Counted from the first letter of the stretch, positions 1 to 6,563 are shown. The stretch is DNA of 7,528 bases from CAKSKB01 sp034186235 (GCA_034186235.1 JAXGBA010000167.1:1-7528); one strand, 5' to 3'. The notes: generated by a model from the letters alone, not told the origin. Numbers and translations: made by a program.

Positions 1-69
1 AATATGCTCGTTTTGGTAGGTTTAATTAAAGGAGCAGACAGAATTGTAAAAGAATTATTCGGAACATAA
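1..69 (+). CDS. C-terminal tail of an upstream conjugation gene, probably VirB6/TrbL-like (partial)
   Basis: Frame 1 is open from the window edge and reads 22 residues ending in GADRIVKELFGT before a TAA at 67-69. The visible part is a short hydrophobic stretch (LVLVGLI) followed by an amphipathic charged tail, as expected at the end of a membrane protein. In Tn1549-like elements the gene just upstream of prgI encodes the polytopic VirB6/TrbL-type channel protein. That identification rests on position, because 22 residues are too few for a homology call. Its stop codon overlaps the ribosome binding site of the next gene (68-75), so the two are probably translationally coupled. Confidence 0.5.
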   Translation, partial: NMLVLVGLIKGADRIVKELFGT

Positions 70-83
70 AGGAGGATTTTTAT

Positions 84-671
84 ATGAGTTACAAAAATAA
101 CGCTATCAGCAGCGACGATCCGAAAGCAATCGAAAAGCTGACTGAAAAACTGCATAAATGCGAAACAGAGCAGGAATTTATGAAAAAGGTAAATGTCTAC
201 TACAAGAAAAACGGAACTTGCGTAGGCTGTGAGGGTGTTTCGGACGAGCTTGCGGCAAAGCTTGATGAAAATATAAAACAGGCGTATTCGTGGGATAAGC
301 AGCCGTTTCCGTCGTACCGCCTTACAAATAACAATGCCGAAATACGCAGACTGAAAAAGCGTATCGAAAACCTTACGGCAACGCAGAATACGGAGTTTGT
401 CGGTTGGAAATTTAACGGCGGCGAAGCGGTCATAAACGAAGATAAAAACCGTTTGCAGCTAATATTTGATGACAAACCGAGCGAAGAACAAAGAACGATA
501 TTAAAGTCTAATGGTTTTCGCTGGGCACCGAGCGATAAGGCTTGGCAAAGACAGCTTAATCATAACGCCTTTTATGCGGCAAATCGGATAGATTTCATTA
601 AATCCGAAACCGGCGAAAGACCTACCGACTTGCAGCCGAAAGCACCGAAAAAGAGCGAACCGGAAAGATGA
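84..671 (+). CDS. Short DUF3560-like ICE accessory protein (195 aa)
   Basis: The start is the ATG at 84, eight bases after GGAGG (71-75). The protein is soluble, charged and has no signal peptide or membrane segment. Residues 7-40 form a helical segment beginning with the SSDDPKAIEKL signature. A CxxC pair follows (C46, C49). Around 85-98 there is a basic coiled-coil-like stretch (AEIRRLKKRIENL). Residues 104-170 contain a VGWKFNGG / GFRWAP / AWQR module (GFRWAP 144-149, AWQR 153-156). I recall this arrangement from the C-terminal part of longer DUF3560-type proteins on clostridial ICEs, which carry about 100 further residues at the N-terminus. This copy seems to be the C-terminal part alone, with its own start. 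The function is unknown. Such proteins often travel with DNA-processing or anti-restriction genes, but nothing here shows that role. It sits 14 nt before prgI in the same operon. Confidence 0.75.
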   Translation: MSYKNNAISSDDPKAIEKLTEKLHKCETEQEFMKKVNVYYKKNGTCVGCEGVSDELAAKLDENIKQAYSWDKQPFPSYRLTNNNAEIRRLKKRIENLTATQNTEFVGWKFNGGEAVINEDKNRLQLIFDDKPSEEQRTILKSNGFRWAPSDKAWQRQLNHNAFYAANRIDFIKSETGERPTDLQPKAPKKSEPER

Positions 672-688
672 GGAGGTAATCAATTTTG
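671..688 (+). promoter_or_regulatory. RBS deciding a TTG start for prgI
   Basis: AGGAGG at 671-676 shares its first base with the TGA of the upstream gene (669-671) and lies nine bases before TTG at 686-688. No ATG sits at a usable distance. The TTG start gives the N-terminus MEIRINKEIKDY, which matches the usual opening of PrgI proteins. Confidence 0.75.
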
Positions 689-1108
689 GAGATAAGAATC
701 AATAAAGAAATTAAGGACTATCACGAAAGCCTGTTTTTCGGACTTTCCACACGGCAGTTTATCTGTTCGGTAGCAGCAGTCGGAGCTGCTGTCGGGATAT
801 ACTTCGGACTTAAAAACTATATCGACAAAGAAACGGTATCTTGGCTTTGTATTGTGGCGGCTGCACCTATCGCTGTTGCCGGCTTTTTCAAATACAACGG
901 TATGAACTTTGAAGAATTTGTCGGGGCGTGGTTTAGGTCTGAATTTCTCGCCGCCGGAGTGCGAAAATTTGAAAGCACGAATTATCTGTATGAAATGATA
1001 AAGGAGGCACTTAACAATGGCAATGCTAAATCTGTTCGGAAGAAAAAACCGAATAAAAAAGCAAAAAAGGAAAATTGCAAAGACGGTTCAGCAGTCGATA
1101 CCGATTGA
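686..1108 (+). CDS. prgI: PrgI family (VirB3-like) conjugal transfer membrane protein
   Basis: This 140-residue protein opens with the PrgI pattern: a basic cytoplasmic start with KEIKDYHESLFFGLSTRQ, then two membrane segments at about 24-42 and 50-68. A short PIAVAGFFKYNGMNFEEF motif follows, typical of this family. PrgI proteins are small inner-membrane parts of Gram-positive type IV secretion systems and correspond to VirB3, which works next to VirB4. The place directly before virB4 supports the call. The last 30 residues are very lysine-rich and are encoded within the first 92 nt of virB4. The tail lies in a run of A-homopolymers, so a single indel there would change its end. The core up to about residue 105 is unaffected. 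It is probably translated with virB4 as one coupled unit. Confidence 0.88.
   Translation: MEIRINKEIKDYHESLFFGLSTRQFICSVAAVGAAVGIYFGLKNYIDKETVSWLCIVAAAPIAVAGFFKYNGMNFEEFVGAWFRSEFLAAGVRKFESTNYLYEMIKEALNNGNAKSVRKKKPNKKAKKENCKDGSAVDTD
1001..1019 (+). promoter_or_regulatory. virB4 RBS inside prgI
   Basis: AAGGAGG at 1001-1007 lies nine bases before ATG at 1017-1019. Both are inside the prgI reading frame. This supports the overlapping virB4 start and implies translational coupling of the two genes. Confidence 0.75.
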
Positions 1109-3362
1109 TGCGATATACAAAGACGGCATATTTCGCACCGGGCGGCTGTTTTCAAAGTCGTGGAAATTCTCGGACATAAACTATGCCGTAGCTTCAGACG
1201 ATGACCAGCTGCAAATGTTCCTTGCCCACTCTGCAATTCTTAACGGACTTCCGACAGACGCTATGGCTGAAATCACGATATATAACCGACAGCTCCACAA
1301 TAAGGTGTTTGAGCAAATCACAACGCCGTCCGACAACCCGAATTACAGAAAATACACACAGGAGCTAAACGGCATACTATGCGATAAAATGTCGGAGAGC
1401 AATAATATCGTACACGAAAAATATATCACGGTTGCAACGGAAAAGAAAAACATCGAGGAGGCTCGTACATTTTTCACCCGTGTGGGAAATGACCTTACAG
1501 CCGATTATGCGAAAATATCGTCAAAAATAGCGGAGCTTGGTTACAAAGACAGGCTTCGCATTTTTAATGACTTTTTCAAAGCGGGCGAAAATGAAGAATT
1601 TGATTTTGACCTCAAAAAAGCTATGGCGAAAGGTGCGGATTTCAAAGACTACATCGCACCCGACAGCTTAGAGTTTAAGAAAGATTATATAAAAATCGGC
1701 GATAAATACGCAAGAACGGTTTTCTTAAAGGAATATCCCTCTTTCCTAAAAGACAGTATGATTTCAGAATTAACCGACTTTTCAAGGAGTATGATGCTCT
1801 CTATCACGATTCAGCCTATCCCCACCGATGAAGCAGTGAAGATAGTTCAGAAAAAACTGCTCGCCATTGAAACGGATATAACCAAATGGCAGCAGAAGCA
1901 AAATGAAAACAATAATTTTTCCGCAAATATTCCGTATGAAATGGAGCAAATGCGAAAGGAAATCAAGGAATTTTTAGACGACCTCACCACCCGTGACCAA
2001 AGAATGATGTTTGTAACGGTTACGCTATTGCATATTGCAGACAGCTTGGAACAGCTTGATAACGACACAGAAACGCTGATGTCGATAGGCAGAAAACATC
2101 TCTGCAATTTTGCAACGCTGAAATATCAGCAGGAGGACGGTATGCAGACGGTACTCCCGTTCGGAACGCTGAATATAAAGGCTATGCGAACGCTTACAAC
2201 CGAAAGCACGGCGGTATTATCGCCGTATAAAACGCAAGAGATAATTGACAAAGGCGGCTTGTACTACGGTATCAATGCTATTTCCCATAACCTTTTGATG
2301 TGCAACAGAAAATTACTCTTGAACGGCAACGGCTTTATCTTGGGCGTGTCCGGTTCGGGCAAGTCCTTTGCGGCGAAAATGGAAATTTTGATGTCGGCTT
2401 TGTTTTCAAATGATGATATTATCGTTATTGATGTCGAGCGTGAATACGGCTCTCTGATAAGAAATCTCGGCGGCGAGGTTATCACACTTTCCGCATCGTC
2501 AAAAAACCATATCAACGCACTTGAAATAAATAACGATATTGATATGGACGAAAACCCCGTGTCGATAAAATCGGAGTTTTTAATATCTCTGTTCGACCAA
2601 TTATTAAAAAGCAACGATTCAAGGCTCGGCGGCGGTGTCGGTGCAAAGGATAAATCTATCATCGACCGCTGTGCAATTAAGGTTTACGGCGAATATTTAA
2701 GCGGCAAATCGGAATATATGCCTACTTTGGTTGACTTCCGCAACGAATTACTCCGTCAGCCGGAGGACGAAGCACAAGACCTTGCATTATCGCTTGAAAT
2801 ATTTACAACAGGCTCGCTTGACGCATTTGCACATCAGAGCGATGTCAATACGAACAACCGTATTGTTTCTTATGATATTTTGGAGCTTGGCGAACAGATG
2901 AAGTCTATCGGGCTTCTGATTATGCTTGATAATATTTTTAACCGTGTTATGGCAAACAGACGGCGTGGCAAATACACTCGTGTTTATGTCGATGAAGCAC
3001 ACTTGTATTTCAAAAATCCGTACAGTGCGGATTTCCTTTTGAAGTGCTGGAAACGGTTTAGAAAATACGGCGGACTGCTCACGGGCATCACACAGAACAT
3101 TTCCGACTGCCTGTTAAACGAAACGGCAAGAGGTATGCTTTCAAACAGCGAATTTCTGCTGCTCTTAAATCAAGCGCCGTCGGACAGAAAAGACCTGTCG
3201 GAGCTTTTATCCATGTCCGATACACAGATGAGCTACATCACAAACGCCGGTGCAGGACGGGGACTTATCAAGGTCGGCGGTTCCATTGTTCCGTTTATCA
3301 ATGAGTTTCCGACAGATACGGAACTCTATAAACTGATGAGCACCAAGCCCGGCGAGGGTTAA
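1017..3362 (+). CDS. virB4: VirB4/TraE-type conjugation ATPase
   Basis: This is the 781-aa motor ATPase of the type IV secretion system, acting at the cytoplasmic face of the membrane next to PrgI. The N-terminal region begins basic (residues 1-25) and contains the clade's IDAIYKDGIFRTG and SDINYAVASDDDQ motifs. The C-terminal RecA-like domain has a Walker A motif GVSGSGKS at 443-450 (K449, S450) and the conserved DVEREYG at 472-478. The Walker B motif VYVDEAH ends in D659, E660 and H662. TGITQN is at 689-694, and a GAGRGLIKVG element with R748 lies near the end. All key motifs are intact and the length is normal, so the protein should be functional. The start overlaps prgI by 92 nt. It ends with TAA at 3360-3362, 70 nt before the GGDEF gene. 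Confidence 0.95.
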   Translation: MAMLNLFGRKNRIKKQKRKIAKTVQQSIPIDAIYKDGIFRTGRLFSKSWKFSDINYAVASDDDQLQMFLAHSAILNGLPTDAMAEITIYNRQLHNKVFEQITTPSDNPNYRKYTQELNGILCDKMSESNNIVHEKYITVATEKKNIEEARTFFTRVGNDLTADYAKISSKIAELGYKDRLRIFNDFFKAGENEEFDFDLKKAMAKGADFKDYIAPDSLEFKKDYIKIGDKYARTVFLKEYPSFLKDSMISELTDFSRSMMLSITIQPIPTDEAVKIVQKKLLAIETDITKWQQKQNENNNFSANIPYEMEQMRKEIKEFLDDLTTRDQRMMFVTVTLLHIADSLEQLDNDTETLMSIGRKHLCNFATLKYQQEDGMQTVLPFGTLNIKAMRTLTTESTAVLSPYKTQEIIDKGGLYYGINAISHNLLMCNRKLLLNGNGFILGVSGSGKSFAAKMEILMSALFSNDDIIVIDVEREYGSLIRNLGGEVITLSASSKNHINALEINNDIDMDENPVSIKSEFLISLFDQLLKSNDSRLGGGVGAKDKSIIDRCAIKVYGEYLSGKSEYMPTLVDFRNELLRQPEDEAQDLALSLEIFTTGSLDAFAHQSDVNTNNRIVSYDILELGEQMKSIGLLIMLDNIFNRVMANRRRGKYTRVYVDEAHLYFKNPYSADFLLKCWKRFRKYGGLLTGITQNISDCLLNETARGMLSNSEFLLLLNQAPSDRKDLSELLSMSDTQMSYITNAGAGRGLIKVGGSIVPFINEFPTDTELYKLMSTKPGEG

Positions 3363-3382
3363 TAAAAAACATCACATTAAAT

Positions 3383-3413
3383 ACGGCGGACTTCTTAATC
3401 GGAGATCCGCCGT
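3383..3413 (+). promoter_or_regulatory. GC-rich hairpin between virB4 and the GGDEF gene
   Basis: ACGGCGGA (3383-3390) pairs perfectly with TCCGCCGT (3406-3413). After one mismatch the stem can continue through 3392-3395 with 3401-3404 using two wobble pairs, leaving a five-base loop. Only a weak T-rich stretch (TATCATTT) follows, so it is not a clear terminator. It could attenuate read-through or stabilise the 3' end of the virB4 message. The next RBS (AGGAGG, 3422-3427) starts nine bases after it. Confidence 0.55.
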
Positions 3414-3432
3414 TATCATTTAGGAGGACGCT

Positions 3433-3918
3433 ATGAAAAACAAAATGACAGAAAAATTATTTAAGCTTGCCTATACCGACAGTATGACCGAAGTGCAAAA
3501 TCGCAACGCCTATGAGGAATGCCTAAAAAAACTCCGGAAGCCTAACGCAAACATTTCACGCATTACGGTTATTGTTGTCGATGTAAACGGCTTGAAAGAG
3601 ATAAACGACAGCTACGGGCATTTTTGCGGTGATGATGCAATAAAGACCGTTGCAAAGGCTCTCCGAGATACTATCGGATTAAAGGCGGATATTTACCGCA
3701 TCGGCGGTGATGAATTTGTCTGCATATCCGAAAGCAGTGTGCTACCGTATATATCGCAATTCAAAGACACGATATATTTTATCAACAATGAAAAGCTGTA
3801 TAACTTGTCTGTTTCAATAGGCTATTCAAAATTTCACGAAAAATACAGTAAAGTTATTGACGATATAATCTGCCGTGCCGATGAGAAGATGTATATGGAT
3901 AAAAAGAGCAAAAAATAA
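3433..3918 (+). CDS. Stand-alone GGDEF domain diguanylate cyclase
   Basis: The 161 residues are almost entirely one GGDEF domain, which joins two GTP molecules into c-di-GMP. The family landmarks are present in order: YTDSMTEVQNRNAYEE (14-29) as the opening DxLTxLxNR motif, and DVNGLKEINDSYGH (50-63) with metal ligand D50 and guanine-binding N58/D59. Then come GDD (66-68), GGDEF at 91-95 after YRI, SIGYS (128-132), and the closing ADEKMYMDKK (149-158). The active motif is intact. There is no sensory, membrane or EAL domain. The RxxD inhibitory site seven to four residues before the conserved Arg of the YRI motif is replaced by GLKA. The RBS AGGAGG (3422-3427) is five bases before the ATG. Only 18 nt separate it from the peptidase gene, so it is co-transcribed with transfer genes. 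A GGDEF enzyme is not part of the usual Tn1549-type core; a role in coupling transfer to host c-di-GMP state is inference. Confidence 0.92.
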   Translation: MKNKMTEKLFKLAYTDSMTEVQNRNAYEECLKKLRKPNANISRITVIVVDVNGLKEINDSYGHFCGDDAIKTVAKALRDTIGLKADIYRIGGDEFVCISESSVLPYISQFKDTIYFINNEKLYNLSVSIGYSKFHEKYSKVIDDIICRADEKMYMDKKSKK

Positions 3919-3922
3919 CGCC

Positions 3923-3939
3923 GGAGGTGGTATACTTTG
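3923..3939 (+). promoter_or_regulatory. RBS deciding a TTG start for the peptidase gene
   Basis: GGAGG at 3923-3927 lies nine bases before TTG at 3937-3939. No alternative ATG lies close by: the first in-frame ATG comes far inside the basic region. The TTG gives a cytosolic N-terminus MSEKDIKTKPK. Confidence 0.7.
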
Positions 3940-6306
3940 AGCGAAAAAGATATAAAGACAAAGCCGAAAACAACCACCAAGGCTGTTCAGAATGCTCCGA
4001 AAGTCGCAGACCGCTTTGCAAAAGAAGCAGTCAAGGATATAAAAACCGTGTCAAAAGATGTGTTTATCAAAAATATCGTAGATAAGCGGCTTGATACACG
4101 GCAGTCGGAACAGCCGCAGCGAGCCGAAGTTGAAGCAACCGAACAGGTTGAAAACACCTACTATTCCGCCGTTGATACCGTTTACCAAAAGGGTAAACAT
4201 TTTGCGGAAAATAAGTTAAAACAACACCGTCAGCAAGTGAAAACACGGCAAAATCAAAACGCAGATACACCGCATACACCTCAAAATGACAATGTTTCAG
4301 AGGTGCAGAACACACCCAAGCAGCTTGACAATGCTCCGAAAACTAAAGAGAGCATACAAGCCGAGCATAAAACATCTGCACACGAAAATGCTCCAAAGGT
4401 GCAAAACAATCCTACCGCACAGGTTAAGACCAAAGAAGCATATATGAAGTCGCATAAATCGGATATGCCGGAAAAATCAGCGGATACGGTTAAAACAAAG
4501 GCTAATTACATAAAACAGCACAAAACCGCCGAAGTTAAGAACGGTATCAAGCAAAAACCGAGCGAAATTGCTCCGAAAACAAGAGTGGATACCTCTGTTT
4601 CCTCTGCTCCCACACCCAAAACCAAAGAGCAAGCCATAAAGGACGCACGGAAAAAATATGTTTCGGAGAAACTGAAAACAAAAGCTGAAGCTGAAAAAGC
4701 AGCACGGCAAAATCATACTTCGGATATACCGATACATAACGGGAATTTGCCGAAAACAGAAATTTCAACACCCGAAATACAACGAAGCATATCTGACACC
4801 GCTTTACCCTCAAAATCTCTGCCAAAAACAAAGGAAAGCTATATATGCCCACACGGCAAAGCTCCGTCCGACCTCATAAAAACACCGGACAGAGCAAAAG
4901 CAATGCCAAAGCAGAACGCTCACACCGTTACCCGAAATGTATCGACCGGGACAAAAAAGGCGGTTAAGACAAAAGACAGTCTTTTGAAAGGTACAAACAA
5001 AGCCGTGAAAACGGGCAATTCCTATGTCGGCAAGTCTGCAAAGAAAAAGATCGTTAAAACGGCAAAACGGGCGGCAAAGACGCAGAAGGAAATCACGAAA
5101 AAAGCGGCAAAGCAAGCTGCCAAGCAAGCAAAAGAGGTTGCTCAGAAATCTGCACAAGCCGCAAAGGCAACCGCAAAAGCAACAGTTAAAATTGCGGTTA
5201 AAGTCGCTCAAATGGTAGCGGCAGCAGCAAAAGCCGTTGTTTCGGCACTTGCCGCACTCGGCGGCTGGGCGGTCCTGCTGGTTGCTTTAATTGTTGTAAT
5301 CGTGGTTGCGGCAATAGCCGCAAGTCCTTTCGGTATATTTATTTCAGATGAAGCAGCGGATAATGACAGTATTCCCATTTCAGCTATCGTTGCCGAGTGC
5401 AATATGGAGCTTTCAAACAAACTCGATGACATAGAAAATGCCGCAGTCGCAGACCGCAGCGAAATTATCTGCGAGCAGGCAAATTGGGACTTGGTACTCG
5501 CCGTATTTGCAACAAAGGTTGCGGGTGTGGAAGATGATACGGCCCTCGATGTTGTTGTCATAACAGAGGATAAAAAACAAAAGCTCAAAAATGTGTTTTG
5601 GGATATGCACGAGATAACCTCTCGGACGGAAACGGTTGCAAGCGGTGATACCAATGAAAAGGTTGTGTATATTACAATTACGGCGAAAACAAAAGAGGAT
5701 ATGATTTCACAGTATAATTTCACACGCAAGCAGCAGGAAGCGCTCGATACGCTTTTGGAGCAAGATGAGGTACTGATTTCCGCAGCACAGTCGCTTGCGG
5801 TGTCAGACGCAACTGCACAGGGTATTTTGAAAAGCTTACCCGACAGTTTATCAACGGAGCGAAAGAAAGTTATAAAAGCCGCCTGCTCGCTTGTAGGCAA
5901 GGTGAATTACTTTTGGGGCGGTAAATCGTCTGCTATCGGCTGGGACTCAGAATGGGGCAAGCTGAAAACCGTATCGGCGGAAGGCAGTAAAACGACCGGG
6001 ACTAAAAGACCTTTCGGGCTTGACTGTTCGGGGTTTGTTACTTGGAGCTTTATCAATTCCGGGTTTAATGCGTCAAGCATAGGACACGGAACGAAAGGGC
6101 AAATTGCAAAGTGCAGCCGAATATCTTGGAGCAGCGCTCAAGCCGGGGATTTAGCCTTTTACGGTGATTTATCTCACGTCGGAATCGTTGCCGGAAAGGA
6201 CGCTGCCGGAAACATTCTTGTTATCCATTGTTCAAGCGGCGGGAATAATGTCGTTATCACAACAAACAGCGGTTTCGGCTTTGCGGCAAGACCGAGATGC
6301 TATTAA
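3937..6306 (+). CDS. CD1108-type mobile element NlpC/P60 (C40) peptidase, membrane anchored
   Basis: This 789-aa protein has three parts. Residues 1-430 are a low-complexity Lys/Thr/Ala/Gln-rich region, with degenerate KTKE repeats (134-365) and an alanine/lysine helix (about 366-432). One membrane segment follows at about 437-462 and ends at SPFGIF. The outer part has a conserved linker region (about 464-640) and a C-terminal NlpC/P60 domain (about 645-789). The catalytic residues are C697 in LDCSGFV, H747 in SHVGIV and H764 in VIHCSS. NlpC/P60 enzymes cut peptide bonds in peptidoglycan. In ICEs they take the VirB1-like role of opening the wall for the transfer channel. No lysozyme or SLT domain is present, unlike the two-domain CwlT of Tn916. 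The order after virB4 fits the CD1108 family of Tn1549-like elements. The long basic cytosolic region may bind DNA or other proteins, which is inference. Confidence 0.92.
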   Translation: MSEKDIKTKPKTTTKAVQNAPKVADRFAKEAVKDIKTVSKDVFIKNIVDKRLDTRQSEQPQRAEVEATEQVENTYYSAVDTVYQKGKHFAENKLKQHRQQVKTRQNQNADTPHTPQNDNVSEVQNTPKQLDNAPKTKESIQAEHKTSAHENAPKVQNNPTAQVKTKEAYMKSHKSDMPEKSADTVKTKANYIKQHKTAEVKNGIKQKPSEIAPKTRVDTSVSSAPTPKTKEQAIKDARKKYVSEKLKTKAEAEKAARQNHTSDIPIHNGNLPKTEISTPEIQRSISDTALPSKSLPKTKESYICPHGKAPSDLIKTPDRAKAMPKQNAHTVTRNVSTGTKKAVKTKDSLLKGTNKAVKTGNSYVGKSAKKKIVKTAKRAAKTQKEITKKAAKQAAKQAKEVAQKSAQAAKATAKATVKIAVKVAQMVAAAAKAVVSALAALGGWAVLLVALIVVIVVAAIAASPFGIFISDEAADNDSIPISAIVAECNMELSNKLDDIENAAVADRSEIICEQANWDLVLAVFATKVAGVEDDTALDVVVITEDKKQKLKNVFWDMHEITSRTETVASGDTNEKVVYITITAKTKEDMISQYNFTRKQQEALDTLLEQDEVLISAAQSLAVSDATAQGILKSLPDSLSTERKKVIKAACSLVGKVNYFWGGKSSAIGWDSEWGKLKTVSAEGSKTTGTKRPFGLDCSGFVTWSFINSGFNASSIGHGTKGQIAKCSRISWSSAQAGDLAFYGDLSHVGIVAGKDAAGNILVIHCSSGGNNVVITTNSGFGFAARPRCY
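4336..5031 (+). repeat. Degenerate KTKE repeats in the peptidase N-terminus
   Basis: A motif of form (P/V)KTK(E/A/D)xYxKxHK recurs in the protein. Units lie at residues 134-145, 163-174, 185-196, 227-241, 296-308, 343-351 and 357-365, with a decayed one at 213-218. The best units are VKTKEAYMKSHK and VKTKANYIKQHK. NAPK also recurs at 132-135 and 151-154. The DNA copies have diverged, so this is an old protein-level repeat rather than a recent DNA tandem repeat. Confidence 0.65.
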
Positions 6307-6315
6307 AAAATATAA

Positions 6316-6356
6316 GACAGCGGGGAGCATTTCTATATGCCTTTCGCTGTCTTTTT
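6316..6356 (+). terminator. Rho-independent terminator of the transfer operon
   Basis: GACAGCG (6316-6322) pairs with CGCTGTC (6345-6351) and is followed at once by five T (6352-6356). The stem can extend inwards through three G-U pairs, one mismatch, and GCAT (6327-6330) with ATGC (6337-6340), closing a six-base loop. It begins ten bases after the peptidase stop codon. It separates the transfer operon from the integrase. Confidence 0.88.
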
Positions 6357-6398
6357 AAGTTTCGTAACTGATAGTTTTATTACTTGACTGTTAAAAAC

Positions 6399-6430
6399 GC
6401 TCCAACGCCTTGAAAAATAAGGCTTTGAGC
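6399..6430 (+). other. Two-step hairpin upstream of the integrase
   Basis: GCCTT (6407-6411) pairs with AAGGC (6419-6423) around a seven-base loop. GCTC (6399-6402) pairs with GAGC (6427-6430) outside it, with an internal bulge of CAAC against TTT. No T-run follows, so it is not a good terminator. It could be a regulatory RNA structure, a protein site or a recombination-related palindrome. Confidence 0.4.
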
Positions 6431-6442
6431 TATTTATAAAGT

Positions 6443-6470
6443 TTGCAGTCAATGATAAAATTATTATAGT
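6443..6470 (+). promoter_or_regulatory. Candidate sigma-A promoter of the integrase gene
   Basis: TTGCAG (6443-6448), a 16-base spacer and TATAGT (6465-6470) resemble the -35 and -10 boxes. Transcription would start near 6477, leaving an untranslated leader of about 87 nt. A weaker alternative is TTGAAA (6410-6415) with TATAAA (6435-6440), but its spacing is 19. A separate promoter is expected because a terminator precedes this gene. Confidence 0.4.
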
Positions 6471-6487
6471 CAATTATATCATAATTG
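6447..6487 (+). promoter_or_regulatory. AGTCAAT direct repeat and CAATTAT palindrome at the integrase promoter
   Basis: AGTCAAT occurs at 6447-6453 and again at 6468-6474, 21 bases apart, which is two helical turns. Next to it CAATTAT (6471-6477) and ATAATTG (6481-6487) form a perfect 7-bp inverted repeat with a three-base centre, over the predicted transcription start. This could be an operator for a repressor or excisionase, or integrase arm sites. Short AT-rich matches of this kind also arise by chance. Confidence 0.35.
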
Positions 6488-6563
6488 GCGTAAAAAACAA
6501 GTTTTTGAGGGGAATTTATAAAAATTGTCCGTCAAAAATTTAAGGTCAAAGGAGTGATTTTCT

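Noticed and set aside
1055..1069. A_AAA_AAG slippery heptamers in the prgI/virB4 overlap, suggesting a PrgI-VirB4 frameshift fusion
   Set aside because: The heptamer at 1063-1069 is in the prgI frame, but a -1 slip leads into the third frame, not virB4, which is +1 relative to prgI. The heptamer at 1055-1061 is in the virB4 frame and would lead back to the prgI stop at 1108. No stimulator structure is evident, and virB4 has its own RBS and ATG.
4336..5031. CRISPR-like or DNA tandem repeat array
   Set aside because: The units have irregular spacing and similarity only at protein level, inside a continuous reading frame.
5024..5218. Plus-strand 64-codon frame rich in Arg, Lys and Gln
   Set aside because: It is the shifted-frame reading of the alanine/lysine helix of the peptidase, and the composition explains it.
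5208..5900. Long minus-strand open frame of 230 codons opposite the peptidase gene
   Set aside because: Its product is a Ser/Ala/Thr-rich composition mirroring the plus-strand codons of the membrane and linker region. It has no recognisable domain and lies fully within a well-supported gene.
6357..6563. Possible c-di-GMP riboswitch in the integrase leader, given the nearby GGDEF gene
   Set aside because: None of the conserved core sequence of the GEMM-I or GEMM-II class could be recognised. The leader is AT-rich with only simple hairpins.
6357..6563. Attachment site (attL/attR) of the element
   Set aside because: No tRNA or host gene 3' end is visible, and no long direct repeat within the window would mark an element end.
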